Positions 53,328-62,601 of a stretch of DNA of 64,000 nt are shown piece by piece. This DNA comes from CAVTGO01 sp963734275. Lineage in GTDB: Bacteria; Actinomycetota; UBA4738; HRBIN12. The notes under the pieces were generated by a model that worked only from the letters and a program-made list of their open reading frames with translations, did not search any database and was not told where the DNA came from. The translations under genes were made by a program, and so were the position numbers. Location: contig CAVTGO010000013.1 in assembly GCA_963734275.1 (NCBI GenBank), forward strand, positions 62,001-126,000, given 5' to 3'. Positions within the stretch are counted from its first letter, which is position 1. Each line of letters begins with the position of its first letter.

Positions 53328-53939
53328 ATGTCGAAGCTCCAGATCCGGTCCGTCAAGCCTCCGTTGGACTCGCCGGGCGCGACGGCGGCCGCCGTGGACG
53401 TGCTCAAGGCCATGGAGGCGATGGGCCTGCTGACCGCCGATGTGGACGAGCTCACCCTGGACGTCGTCCGCTCGGCCGCGACCCGGGTCGCCGAGGCCGG
53501 GATCGGGGAGTCGGCAGCGGCGTCGCTGCGTTGGGGTGCCTCGCCGGACGTGGCCGGAGCGCTGCGCGAACTGCACCTGGCGCTCGAGGGCTCGCCGGCG
53601 CCGGCGTTCGAGTGGCCGGCCATGACCGAGCTGTTCGGTGCCGAGCGTCTCTCGGCACTCGTCGGCGTGTCCCTGGCCAGCCAGCGGCGCTACGCCGCGG
53701 CCGAGCGCTCGACCCCGGACGTCGTGGCCGCGCGCCTGCACCTGCTCGCGAGGATCGTCGCGGAGCTGCGGGGCGCCTACTCCGAGGTCGGCGTGCGGCG
53801 GTGGTTCGAGCGGCCGCGTTCGACGCTCGGCGGTCGGTCGCCAGACGCCGTGCTCCGCAAGGACTGGGATCCCGACGGTCGCGACGCGCATCGGGTGCTC
53901 GCGCTCGCCCGATCGCTCACGGCGTCGCCGGCCACGTGA
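53328..53939 (+). CDS. MbcA/ParS-type antitoxin with C-terminal toxin-binding domain
   Basis: A 203-residue antitoxin. The C-terminal part, LVGVSLASQRRYAAAERSTP and GVRRWFERPRSTLGGRSPDA, matches the DUF2384/MbcA family that binds RES toxins. The N-terminal part is helical and may bind DNA. ATG at 53328 is seven bases after TATGAT. The RES gene overlaps by four bases. It blocks the toxin active site, by family precedent. Confidence 0.82.
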   Translation: MSKLQIRSVKPPLDSPGATAAAVDVLKAMEAMGLLTADVDELTLDVVRSAATRVAEAGIGESAAASLRWGASPDVAGALRELHLALEGSPAPAFEWPAMTELFGAERLSALVGVSLASQRRYAAAERSTPDVVAARLHLLARIVAELRGAYSEVGVRRWFERPRSTLGGRSPDAVLRKDWDPDGRDAHRVLALARSLTASPAT

Positions 53940-54469
53940 TCGTCTTCCGGCACACGGATCCGCGCTTCCCGTTCCTGTGGGAAGGCGATGGACAGCCGGC
54001 CGGCCGGTGGAACCGTGACGGCGAGGGCACGGTGAACTCGTTCGCCGACACCCCCGAGGGCGCGTGGGCCGAGCTGCTCCGTCACGAGGAGATCGCCGAG
54101 CCCGACGACGTGGTCGAGATCCGGCGCTCGATGTGGTCCGTGGAGATCGGCGAGCTCCCCAATGCCCGACCCTCGCTCCCGCGTTCGACGCTCACCGGCG
54201 GGGCCAGGAGCTACCCGGCGTGCCGGCGCGAGACGGATCGCCTCCGAGAGCGCGGGGCGCCCGGATTGGCTGCACCGTCCGCGGCCCTGCTTCCCGGCGG
54301 TGCCCACGGCTGGCGAGTCGACGGTGGCATGCGGCGCGGTCCTCGGCGTGACGGCCGGGTCGTCGTGCTGTTCGGCGCGAGACCGGACCTGGTGGGCTGG
54401 GAAGCGGTGCACGAGGGATGCCCGTCGGTCGAGCTGCTCGGCCGCGTCCGACCGCTGGGACGCCGCTAG
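53936..54469 (+). CDS. RES-domain toxin (NAD+-degrading type)
   Basis: A 177-residue RES-domain protein. It starts IVFRHTDPRFPFLWEGDGQP and has AGRWNRDGEGTVNSFADTPE, GAWAELLRHEEI and ARSYPACRRETDRLRE, with the Arg-Glu-Ser-type residues of the family. Relatives such as MbcT phosphorolyse NAD+. The start at 53936 overlaps the antitoxin stop. The rest, VVLFGARPDLVGWEAVHEGC, is in one clean frame. Confidence 0.83.
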   Translation: MIVFRHTDPRFPFLWEGDGQPAGRWNRDGEGTVNSFADTPEGAWAELLRHEEIAEPDDVVEIRRSMWSVEIGELPNARPSLPRSTLTGGARSYPACRRETDRLRERGAPGLAAPSAALLPGGAHGWRVDGGMRRGPRRDGRVVVLFGARPDLVGWEAVHEGCPSVELLGRVRPLGRR

Positions 54470-54497
54470 CGGCCCGTGTCGGGCTATCCTGGGCCTG

Positions 54498-54716
54498 ATG
54501 GCGACCTACGAGTACATCTGCCTGGCGTGCGAGCGACCGTTCGAACACCAGCGCTCGATGACCGCGTCCGTCGATACACGGCTCGCCTGCCCCGCGTGCG
54601 GGAGCGACCGGCTCCGGCGGCGCTTCTCGTTCGTCGCGGCCACGCCCTCCGGCGACGCTTCCGCTCCGGGCGGCGGGTGCGGCTGCGGCGGTGCCTGCGC
54701 GTGCGGCCGTCATTGA
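54498..54716 (+). CDS. FmdB-type zinc-ribbon protein
   Basis: A 72-residue protein, MATYEYICLACERPFEHQRS, with Cys pairs CLAC and CPAC and a C-terminal CGCGGACACG tail. It belongs to the FmdB/CxxC regulatory zinc-ribbon family. ATG at 54498 follows TATCCT (54485-54490) by seven bases, so it is probably leaderless. The function is unclear. Confidence 0.8.
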   Translation: MATYEYICLACERPFEHQRSMTASVDTRLACPACGSDRLRRRFSFVAATPSGDASAPGGGCGCGGACACGRH

Positions 54717-54762
54717 CCCGATACGTGTAGCGTGGTGAGTCCTTAACCCCGCAGAGGCGTTC

Positions 54763-56469
54763 ATGGCCGAGATCGAGGTCGAACCGACCGTCCCGGCCCC
54801 TCCAACGTGGCTCGACCCTCCGTGGGACGTGCTCGGGATCATCACGAGCGCCAGCGCCGACGGGATCACGATCCAGGACGCGACGGGGGCCCTCGTCTAC
54901 GCCAATGACGCCGCTGCCCGCACGTGCGGGTTCGACTCGGGGGCGAGCATGGTGGCGGCATCCGTCCACGAGATCATGGCGCGGTTCGAGATCCTGGACG
55001 AGGCCGGGTCGCCGCTCCCGGTGTCCGAGCTGCCCGGCCGGCGTGCCCTCCTCGGTGAGCGCGAGCCGGAAGCGGTCGTGCGGTTCCGTCTGCGGAGCGG
55101 CGCAGAGGAGCGCTGGTCGTTGGTGCGCGCCACTCCGGTCTTCGACGATCGGGGAAGCGTCCGGCACGTCGTGAACGTGTTCATCGACATCACGGCGGAT
55201 CGTCGGAGGCGGCAGCTGCAGTCCTTCCTGGCCGACGCCACCAAGGAGCTCGAACGCTCGCTCGAGTGGGAGGAGACACTGCAGCGCGTCGCCCGCCTGG
55301 CGGTGCCGGTGATGGCGGACTGGTGCGCGGTCGACATCGTCGACTCGGACGGCCGGATCTCGTTGATCGCGGTGGAACACGTCGACCCGGCCAAGGCCGA
55401 GTGGGCCCGCGACCTGCGACGCCGCTTCCCCCCGAAGCCGTCCGATCCCTCCGGCGTCAGCAACGTCGTGCGGACCGGCGTGTCCGAGCTGGTGTCCGAC
55501 ATCACCCCCGAGATGATCGCGGCCGCCGACATCGGCGACCCGGCGTTGCGCGAGATCGTCCTCCGCATGCAGCTGAGCTCCGTCGTGATCGTCCCGCTGA
55601 ACGCGCGCGGGCGAACGCTCGGCGCGCTGACCCTGGTGTGGGCGGAATCCGGGAAGCACTACTCGGATGAGGACGTGCTCGTCGCCGAAGAGCTGGCGAG
55701 CCATGCGGCCTTCGCCATCGACAACGCCCGCCTCTACCGCGAGCGGGACCACGCCGCCCGTTCCCTGCAGGAGCGACTCCTGCCCAGGACCTTGCCTCGG
55801 ATCCCCGGTGTCGAGGTGGCGGCCAGGTACGTGGCCGCCGGAGACGCGCTCCAGGCGGGGGGAGATTTCTACGACCTGTTCGAGATGGACGACGGCAGCT
55901 GGAAGGCCGTGATCGGGGACGTCTGCGGCAAGGGGCCGGAGGCGGCCGCGCTGATGGGGTTCGTCCGCTTCACCATGCGGGCAGCGAGCCGTCAGGACAG
56001 GAAGCCGAGCGAGGCGCTCGTGAAGCTGAACCGAGCGCTACTCGAGGAGCTGGGGGCGGGAGGCTCGGAGTTCTGCACGGCGGCGGTCGTGCGCTTACGC
56101 CCGGAGGACGGCGGCGCCCGCCTGATGGTCGCGATCGCCGGTCACCCCTTGCCGATGATCGTCCGGGCGGACGGCACCGTCGAGGAGGCGGGAGCACCGG
56201 GCTCGCTCCTCGGCGTCCTCGAGGAGATCACGGTCTCCGACCAGATCGAGGAGCTGCGAGTCGGCGACACCATCGTGATGCTCACGGACGGCGTCATCGA
56301 GGCGTCACGAGACGAGTCCTGGCGATCGCGGGTCATCCCGGAGCTCCTGGCCGGATGCGCAGGGCTCCCCGCGGGCGAGGTCGCCGACCGGATCGAGGCC
56401 GCGGTGTCCGGCCTCGACGACCGTCGCACCGACGACATCGCGATCCTCGTGATCCGGATGCACGGCTGA
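54763..56469 (+). CDS. PAS-GAF-PP2C (SpoIIE-type) phosphatase
   Basis: A 568-residue signalling phosphatase. A PAS domain (about 25-150; ADGITIQDATGALVYANDAA), a GAF domain (about 160-320; VARLAVPVMADWCAVDIV) and a PP2C/SpoIIE domain (about 340-565). The latter has GGDFYDLFEMDDGSWKAVIG and DVCGKGPEAAALMG metal sites, and RTDDIAILVIRMHG at the end. It likely dephosphorylates an anti-anti-sigma factor in response to a small ligand or redox signal. It lies among the cyclase genes. Confidence 0.87.
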   Translation: MAEIEVEPTVPAPPTWLDPPWDVLGIITSASADGITIQDATGALVYANDAAARTCGFDSGASMVAASVHEIMARFEILDEAGSPLPVSELPGRRALLGEREPEAVVRFRLRSGAEERWSLVRATPVFDDRGSVRHVVNVFIDITADRRRRQLQSFLADATKELERSLEWEETLQRVARLAVPVMADWCAVDIVDSDGRISLIAVEHVDPAKAEWARDLRRRFPPKPSDPSGVSNVVRTGVSELVSDITPEMIAAADIGDPALREIVLRMQLSSVVIVPLNARGRTLGALTLVWAESGKHYSDEDVLVAEELASHAAFAIDNARLYRERDHAARSLQERLLPRTLPRIPGVEVAARYVAAGDALQAGGDFYDLFEMDDGSWKAVIGDVCGKGPEAAALMGFVRFTMRAASRQDRKPSEALVKLNRALLEELGAGGSEFCTAAVVRLRPEDGGARLMVAIAGHPLPMIVRADGTVEEAGAPGSLLGVLEEITVSDQIEELRVGDTIVMLTDGVIEASRDESWRSRVIPELLAGCAGLPAGEVADRIEAAVSGLDDRRTDDIAILVIRMHG

Positions 56470-56513
56470 TCGATCTCACGAGGCTGTCCCGCATCGGCCT
56501 CTAGACTCGGACC

Positions 56514-59500
56514 GTGACGGCCTGCACGGAGTGCGGCGCACCCCTCCCCGTCGGCGCGCGGTTCTGCTCGACGTGCGGCACGCCGGTCGACGCCACCCCT
56601 GCGAGATCCGAGGAGCGCCGGATCGTGTCGATCCTGTTCGTCGACCTGGTGGGCTTCACGCAACGCTCCGATCGAGCGGACCCGGAAGACGTCCGGCGCA
56701 CGCTGGTGCCGTTCCATCAGCGCGCCAAGGAGGACATCGAGCGGTACGGCGGCACACTGGACAAGTTCATCGGCGACGCCGTGATGGGGGTGTTCGGCGC
56801 ACCCGTCGCGCACGAGGACGATCCCCTGCGAGCGGTCCGTGCGGGACTGCGGATCCTCCGCTCGATGCAGGAGCTCCGTCGCGACGACCCCGAGCTCGGG
56901 GTCCGGGTGGCCGTCGAGACCGGCGATGCCATCGTCTCGTTCGGTTCGGGGCCGCAGGTGGGTGAGGCCGTGGCGGGCGACGTCGTGAACACCGCCTCGC
57001 GCATGCAGTCGCTCGCGCCGCGCGACTCGTTGGTCGTCGGCGAGCGGACGCTCCGGGCGCTCCGCGGCGCCTTCGACGTCGAGGCCCTCCCGCCGGCGAA
57101 GGTCAAGGGCAAGACGGAGCCGCTGCTCGCGTGGCGGGTCCTCGCCGAGCGCGAGGAGCCACCCGATCGCGCGCGGGTGGTGTTCGTCGGCCGCGAAGGG
57201 GAGCTGCATCTGCTCGAAGACCTCTTCGAGCGCGCCGTCGCGGTGCCGACCGTGGAGACCGTCACCGTTCTCGGCGACGCCGGCCTGGGGAAGTCGCGGC
57301 TCCTCGCCGAGCTCGCCGACGCGCTGGAGGGCCGGGCGCGGCGGCTCACCGGGGCCTGCGCTCCGTACGGAGAAGGCGGCGTCCTCGCGCCTGTGGCCGA
57401 GACCGTGCGCTCGCTCGCCGGTATCGAGCCCGCCGACGATGCGCGAGACACGATGCGCAAGCTCGCGGATCTCGCGGAGCGCGCCGCACCCATCGACGAA
57501 CGGCTCTGGCTCGCCTCCCGGCTCGGCGCCGTCGTGGCTCCGGAGGCGCAGGCGGGCGGCCCCGCGATCTCGACGGCGGAGATGGCCGACGCCTGGGCGC
57601 GGGTGCTCGCCGCCGCGAGCGCGGAGCGAGCGCTCCTGCTCGTGATCGAGGACCTCCACTGGGGCGACCACGCGCTCGTCGAGGTCGTGTCCGGTGTCGC
57701 CGAACGGCTGGAGGGGAGCCCGGCCATGCTGGCCGTTACCGCCCGCCCGGATCTGCTGGAACGGCACGCGGGGTGGGGCGCCTCGGCGGTGGACGCCACG
57801 ACGATCGCGCTCCGGCCGCTCGCCGAGGACGAGACCGTCGCCCTGCTCGGCTCGGCGATCGTGCACGCGAGGGGCGCGGCACCGGTGCGGGACGAGGTCC
57901 TGCGGCGGGCCGGAGGCAACCCGCTCTACGTGATCGAGTTCGCGCGCATGCTGGCCGAGACCGAGCACGTAGGTGGGGAGATCGCCACGCCCGACAGCGT
58001 GCAGGCCGTGATCGGCGCCCGCCTGGACATGATCCCGGACGACCTGCGGAGCCTCATGCAGGACGCCGCCGTCGTGGGCGAGGAATTCTGGGCCGAGGTC
58101 CTCGTGAACCCCGACCGGTCGGAGGCCGACGCGCGGACGGGAGTGGCCGAGCTGGTCCGCCGCGAGCTCGTCGAGCCCGTGCCGAGCCCGCTGGCCGGCG
58201 TGCCCGCCTTCGGCTTCGCGCACGCGCTGATCCGCGAGGTCGCGTACGCGCGGCTGCCTCGCTCCGCTCGAGCGTCGCGTCATCTCCACGTCGCGACGTG
58301 GCTCGAGGGCGCGGCCGGCGACCGCGTGGCGGAATGGGCCGAGTCGCTCGCGCGGCACTACGCCGCCGCCGCCGAGCTGGCGACGACCGCCGGTGCTCCC
58401 GACATCGCCGAGGCCGCGCGCGACCGCGCGGTGCGGTGGCTGATGACCGCCGGCGAGCGCGCCATGCGGATCGACCCGGGAGGAGCGTTCGCCGCGTTCG
58501 AGCGCGCGCTCGCGCTCACCCCCGAGGGCACGGCGGAGCGCGTCGGGGTGCTGTCGCGCTCGGCGATGGCCGGACGTCGTGCTGGCCTGCTCGACGCCGG
58601 CGAGGTCCTGCGCCGGTACGAGACCGCGCTCGAGCAGGCGCGTGCGATCGGCGACGATCTCTTGACCGGCGAGCTGCTCACGCGGGTCGGGTCCCAGCTC
58701 GGGGCCCTCGGCGAGGGGGGACGGGCGGCCGACGCCCTCGACGAGGCCATCCGGGTCCTGGAGCCGCGCGGCCCGAGCCACGCTCTCGCCGGCGCGTACG
58801 CCTACCGCGCCGAGGAGGAGATGTTCGCGGGTCGCGCTCCCGAGGCGATGGAGCTCGCCGACCGTGCCCTGGCGACCGTGGACGCGGATGACGAGTACGC
58901 GGTCATGGCCCTGCACATCCGGGGCGACGCCCGCTGCGCGAGCGGCGACGTCGGCGGGCTCGACGACCTCCGATCGGCGCTGCGGCGCGCGCTCGAGGCG
59001 GGCGACGCCGGTGAGGTGGTGACCTCGCGGGCGTACCTGGGCGATTGGCGGTTCGCGATGGAGGGGCCGGCGGCGGGTCTCGAGGAGTTGGAACCGGGGA
59101 TCACGTCGGCGATCCAGCACGGGATGCACGCTCGAGCCCTGTACGCGAAGGGGTCGGCGATCTCGGCGTTGTACGAGAGCGGCGATTGGGACCGGGCGCT
59201 CGTGTGGTGCGAGGAGATCCTCCAGATCCCGGAGGAGCGTCGCGACCCCCCCGTGACGATCCGCGCGCTCGCGACACGGTCACGCATCGAGCTCGCCCGG
59301 GGCACCGAGGTCCCGGTCGAGCTGGCGGACCGGCTGCTGGCGACGGCGGGCGAGTCTCGCGAGCTGCAGTCGCTGACCCCGGCGATCGCCGCCGCCGCCG
59401 CGATCCGCGTGTCGCACGGCGATCGCGACGGCGCGCTCGAGCTACTGCGCCAGTTCGAGGAGGCGACCCGCGGCGTCGCGCCCGAGTACCGGTTCGCGGA

Positions 59501-59816
59501 GCTGGCGTCGGTCGTGCGGACCGCGCTCGAGGCCGGGGACGTCGAGGTGGCGGCCTCGCTCACCGAGATCGACCCACCGGACATGCTCCGGTACCGGCTG
59601 CAAGCCGCGGCCGCCCGGGCCGAGGTGGCGGCCGCGCGGGTCGAGCCCGACGCCGCCATCGCCTGCGCGGAGGTCGCGGAGATGTGGCGCTCCTACGGAG
59701 CCCCCTACGAGGAGGCGATGGCGCTCTTGGCTCGAGCCCGGCTCGACACGGCCGCCGAGGGTGCCGAGGAGCGGGCGGGTGGGCTCCAGCGATCCCTCGG
59801 GATCGGCTCGACCTGA
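56514..59816 (+). CDS. Class III cyclase with AAA ATPase and TPR domains
   Basis: A 1,100-residue signalling protein. Zinc ribbon CTECGAPLPVGARFCSTCGT, cyclase domain with LFVDLVGFTQRSD, DKFIGDAVMGVFGAP and GDVVNTASRMQ, then an AAA NTPase with Walker A VLGDAGLGKSRLLAEL and LLLVIEDLHWGDHALVEVV, then TPR helices. GTG at 56514 follows TAGACT (56502-56507) by six bases. Close in layout to the gene at 45733, so they are likely paralogues. Expected product: a cyclic nucleotide. Confidence 0.9.
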   Translation: MTACTECGAPLPVGARFCSTCGTPVDATPARSEERRIVSILFVDLVGFTQRSDRADPEDVRRTLVPFHQRAKEDIERYGGTLDKFIGDAVMGVFGAPVAHEDDPLRAVRAGLRILRSMQELRRDDPELGVRVAVETGDAIVSFGSGPQVGEAVAGDVVNTASRMQSLAPRDSLVVGERTLRALRGAFDVEALPPAKVKGKTEPLLAWRVLAEREEPPDRARVVFVGREGELHLLEDLFERAVAVPTVETVTVLGDAGLGKSRLLAELADALEGRARRLTGACAPYGEGGVLAPVAETVRSLAGIEPADDARDTMRKLADLAERAAPIDERLWLASRLGAVVAPEAQAGGPAISTAEMADAWARVLAAASAERALLLVIEDLHWGDHALVEVVSGVAERLEGSPAMLAVTARPDLLERHAGWGASAVDATTIALRPLAEDETVALLGSAIVHARGAAPVRDEVLRRAGGNPLYVIEFARMLAETEHVGGEIATPDSVQAVIGARLDMIPDDLRSLMQDAAVVGEEFWAEVLVNPDRSEADARTGVAELVRRELVEPVPSPLAGVPAFGFAHALIREVAYARLPRSARASRHLHVATWLEGAAGDRVAEWAESLARHYAAAAELATTAGAPDIAEAARDRAVRWLMTAGERAMRIDPGGAFAAFERALALTPEGTAERVGVLSRSAMAGRRAGLLDAGEVLRRYETALEQARAIGDDLLTGELLTRVGSQLGALGEGGRAADALDEAIRVLEPRGPSHALAGAYAYRAEEEMFAGRAPEAMELADRALATVDADDEYAVMALHIRGDARCASGDVGGLDDLRSALRRALEAGDAGEVVTSRAYLGDWRFAMEGPAAGLEELEPGITSAIQHGMHARALYAKGSAISALYESGDWDRALVWCEEILQIPEERRDPPVTIRALATRSRIELARGTEVPVELADRLLATAGESRELQSLTPAIAAAAAIRVSHGDRDGALELLRQFEEATRGVAPEYRFAELASVVRTALEAGDVEVAASLTEIDPPDMLRYRLQAAAARAEVAAARVEPDAAIACAEVAEMWRSYGAPYEEAMALLARARLDTAAEGAEERAGGLQRSLGIGST

Positions 59817-59896
59817 AAGCCGGTGGGGGTTTCCGATACGCTTTCCCGCGGTAACCGAGCATTCCCATCTCTAGCCGTCTGTGGTATTCTCCCCCC

Positions 59897-60190
59897 GTGT
59901 CCCACACTGAGACGTACTCGGTCCGCCTCGGCGATCGGGGGCGCTTGGTCCTTCCCGCCGAGCTCCGTCGCCGCGCCGGCCTCCGGGAGGGACAGGAGTT
60001 GGTGCTGATCCACGCCGACGGCATCGTCCGACTGGCAACACGGCGCGAACTCGTCCGCTCGGGACGCGGGATGTTCGCCGACGCCGCGCGGGGCCGCGAC
60101 CTCGTTGCCGAGCTCATCGGCGAGCGGCGAGAGGAGGCTCGCGCTGACGACGAGCCGCGTGCCGCTCGGGAGCCACGCACCCCGGCGTGA
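59897..60190 (+). CDS. AbrB/MazE-type antitoxin
   Basis: A 97-residue SpoVT/AbrB-type protein, ETYSVRLGDRGRLVLPAELR, RRAGLREGQELVLIHADG. GTG at 59897 is six bases after TATTCT (59885-59890). It overlaps the PIN gene by four bases and likely acts as VapB. The C-terminal tail is charged and low in conservation. Confidence 0.86.
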   Translation: MSHTETYSVRLGDRGRLVLPAELRRRAGLREGQELVLIHADGIVRLATRRELVRSGRGMFADAARGRDLVAELIGERREEARADDEPRAAREPRTPA

Positions 60191-60567
60191 CGCTCCTCGA
60201 CGCCTCGGCGCTCCTCGCGTACGTGCTGGACGAGCCTGGGGCCGAGGTCGTGGAGGAGGCTCTTGCAGACGGAGGCGCGATCGGCACCGTGAACCTCGCC
60301 GAGGTGCTGACGAAGCTGGCGGACGTCGGCGAGGACCCGAGGTCGGCGATGGATCGATTGGGGTTCCTGCCGCTCGAGGTCGTGCCCTTCGACGAAAACC
60401 TGGCCGTGGAGGTCGCACGGCTCCGTCCACACACCTCCGCCGCGGGGCTGTCGCTCGGCGACCGCGCGTGTCTCGCCCTGGGTCGCCGGCTCGGTCTACG
60501 GGTGCTGACGTCGGACGGGGCGTGGCTCGGACTGGTCGCCGACCTCGACATCCAACTCATCCGCTGA
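60187..60567 (+). CDS. PIN-domain toxin (VapC-like)
   Basis: A 126-residue PIN protein, MTLLDASALLAYVLDEPGAE, NLAEVLTKLADVGE, GLSLGDRACLALGRRLGLRV and LTSDGAWLGLV, showing the four conserved acidic positions. GTG at 60187 overlaps the antitoxin stop. The predicted activity is RNA cleavage. Confidence 0.88.
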   Translation: MTLLDASALLAYVLDEPGAEVVEEALADGGAIGTVNLAEVLTKLADVGEDPRSAMDRLGFLPLEVVPFDENLAVEVARLRPHTSAAGLSLGDRACLALGRRLGLRVLTSDGAWLGLVADLDIQLIR

Positions 60568-60604
60568 ACGCACTCTTACCGCACCCCGGATAGTGTCTGG
60601 TCCC

Positions 60605-61396
60605 GTGGTGACTTCCTCCGCCTACGGGGCGCGCCTCCGGGACCTGCTCGAGCGGGTGGCGCAGGGTGATGTCGCACCCGGCGACGCCGCGCACGAGCTC
60701 CGCGACCTGCCCTTCTCCGACCTCGGGTTCGCGAAGGTGGACCACCACCGCGAGCTCCGTCAGGGGCACTGCGAGATCGTCTACGCGGAGGGCAAGCTCC
60801 CGGAGGAGGTCTCCGCGATCGTGGGCCGGCTCCTGGCCGGGAACGACGGGGCGATCCTCGTGACGCGCGCGTCACCCGAGCACGTTCAGGCGGTCCGCGA
60901 GGCCGCGGCCGGTAAGGAGGTCGAGATCGTCGAGCGCCCTCGCGCGCGATGCATCGCGATCGCCCGGAACGTGCCGGCCGTGCGGGGGCGCGTGCTGGTG
61001 ATCACGGCCGGCACCTCGGACCTGTCCGTCGCGGAGGAGGCCGAGCTCACGGCGCGGATTCTCGGCTCCGATGTAGAGGTCGTCGCGGACGTCGGCGTCG
61101 CGGGACTCCATCGACTCGCGGCCGTGCGGCCAACGCTCGCTTCGGCGGATGCGGTGGTCGTTATCGCCGGGATGGAGGGTGCCCTCGCGAGCGTCGTGGG
61201 CGGACTCGCGACGTCCCCCGTGATCGCGTGTCCGACCAGCGTCGGCTACGGGGCGTCGTTCGAGGGCCTCGCGGCGTTGCTATCCATGCTCTCGTCATGC
61301 GCGCCCGGCGTCGCGTGTGTGAACATCGACGACGGCGTCGGCGCCGGATACATCGCCTCGATGATCGCGCGAGCGGCGAACGGGGCACGGGCGTGA
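60605..61396 (+). CDS. larB: LarB, pyridinium-3,5-biscarboxylate mononucleotide synthase
   Basis: A 263-residue LarB. It carboxylates and hydrolyses nicotinate adenine dinucleotide at the start of nickel-pincer cofactor synthesis. Segments: LPFSDLGFAKVDHHRELRQG, GHCEIVYAEGKLPEEVSAI, VLVITAGTSDLSVAEEAELT and GGLATSPVIACPTSVGYG. The start is GTG at 60605, eight bases after TAGTGT (60591-60596); a GTG at 60593 lies inside that box and is unlikely. It overlaps larC by four bases. Confidence 0.9.
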   Translation: MVTSSAYGARLRDLLERVAQGDVAPGDAAHELRDLPFSDLGFAKVDHHRELRQGHCEIVYAEGKLPEEVSAIVGRLLAGNDGAILVTRASPEHVQAVREAAAGKEVEIVERPRARCIAIARNVPAVRGRVLVITAGTSDLSVAEEAELTARILGSDVEVVADVGVAGLHRLAAVRPTLASADAVVVIAGMEGALASVVGGLATSPVIACPTSVGYGASFEGLAALLSMLSSCAPGVACVNIDDGVGAGYIASMIARAANGARA

Positions 61397-62601
61397 GGAC
61401 CCTCCACGTCGACGTCGTCGTCGGCGCGGCGGGCGACATGCTGCTCGCGGCGCTCTTGGACGTGGGCGCACCCACGGAACCGATCGCCGACGCCGTCTCC
61501 TCCGTGCTGGGACGGCGGATCGAGGTCGGGACGACGGAGGTGGTGCGCGCCGGCCTCCGGGCGCTCGCCCTGCGCCTCCCAGAGGGGCTCGAAGTCCCTT
61601 CGAACCGAGGACCGCTCGACCTGGTGGCCGCGGTCGAGCGCGCACCGCTCGCCGAGGGCGTTCGCGCTCGCGCAACCGCGGTGCTTGCGAGGCTCGGGGA
61701 AGCGGAGGCTCGCGTGCACGGCGTACCGCTCGCGGACCTCCTCCTGGAGGAGCTGGGCGCCGACGACACGCTGGTCGACGTCGTCGGGATCGCGGCCGCG
61801 CTCGACGCGCTCGAGGTCGGGAGCATCGTGGTCTCGCCACTGCCCGTCGCGCCGCCATCGCACCGAGCGGGTCACGGCACACCGGCGCCGGTGACGCTCG
61901 AGCTGATGCGCGGTTTCGCGGTCCGACCCTCGGCCGCGGGCGATGAGCTGTCTGAGCCCGTCACGCCGACCGCCGCGGCGGTGTTCGCGGCCCTCGGCGA
62001 GCCCGCGCGCGGCATCCCCGAGATGCGGCTCGAGGCCGTCGGCGTCGGGGCCGGGAACCGCGATCCGGCGTCGGTCGCCAACGTCGTCCGGGTGTTGCTC
62101 GGGACCGTGACGGAGCCCGTGGGTGCGGGAGACCGGCGACTCGTCGTCGTGGAGGCGAACGTCGACGACCTCTCGCCCGAGCTCGTGCCGGATGCGATCG
62201 AGGAGCTCCTCGCGGCGGGCGCGCTCGACGCGTGGTACACGCCCGTCGTGATGAAGCGCGGCCGTCCGGCCGTCACGATCTCAGCGATGTGTGAGCCGGG
62301 TGTGCTCGACGGCGTGCGGCGCGCGTTCTTCGAGAGCACCTCGACGCTCGGCGTGCGGATCCACGCGGTCGAACGTCCCGAGCTGGAGCGCCACGTCGTC
62401 GAGGTGGACCTCGTCGAAGGCGGCCCGACGATCCGCGTGAAGGTCGGGTTCCTCGATGGACGCTCGGTGAGTGCGAAACCCGAGCACGCCGACATCGTCG
62501 AGGCGGCCCGCAAGCTCGACCGGCCGGTCCGCGCCGTGCACGAGGCGGCGTCGGCGCTCGCGAACCGACTCCTGGAGCAGGCGCGTGATCGCCCGCGGTG
62601 A
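61393..62601 (+). CDS. larC: LarC, nickel-insertion protein of the nickel-pincer cofactor
   Basis: A 402-residue full-length LarC, which inserts nickel into the thiolated cofactor precursor in a CTP-dependent reaction. It reads VDVVVGAAGDMLLAALLDVG, later AHGTPAP-type HRAGHGTPAPVTLELMRGFA, EANVDDLSPELVPDAIEEL and TPVVMKRGRPAVTISAM. In some bacteria larC is split by programmed frameshifting; here it is one continuous frame. GTG at 61393. Confidence 0.92.
   Translation: MRTLHVDVVVGAAGDMLLAALLDVGAPTEPIADAVSSVLGRRIEVGTTEVVRAGLRALALRLPEGLEVPSNRGPLDLVAAVERAPLAEGVRARATAVLARLGEAEARVHGVPLADLLLEELGADDTLVDVVGIAAALDALEVGSIVVSPLPVAPPSHRAGHGTPAPVTLELMRGFAVRPSAAGDELSEPVTPTAAAVFAALGEPARGIPEMRLEAVGVGAGNRDPASVANVVRVLLGTVTEPVGAGDRRLVVVEANVDDLSPELVPDAIEELLAAGALDAWYTPVVMKRGRPAVTISAMCEPGVLDGVRRAFFESTSTLGVRIHAVERPELERHVVEVDLVEGGPTIRVKVGFLDGRSVSAKPEHADIVEAARKLDRPVRAVHEAASALANRLLEQARDRPR

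Noticed and set aside
59834..59862. CCGATACG...CGGTAACC upstream of the AbrB antitoxin, as a fifth palindrome copy
   Set aside because: The arms do not pair well and the spacer is longer, so it does not match the four clean copies.
61393..62601. Possible frameshift site splitting larC into larC1 and larC2
   Set aside because: The frame is continuous from start to stop and covers the full LarC length.
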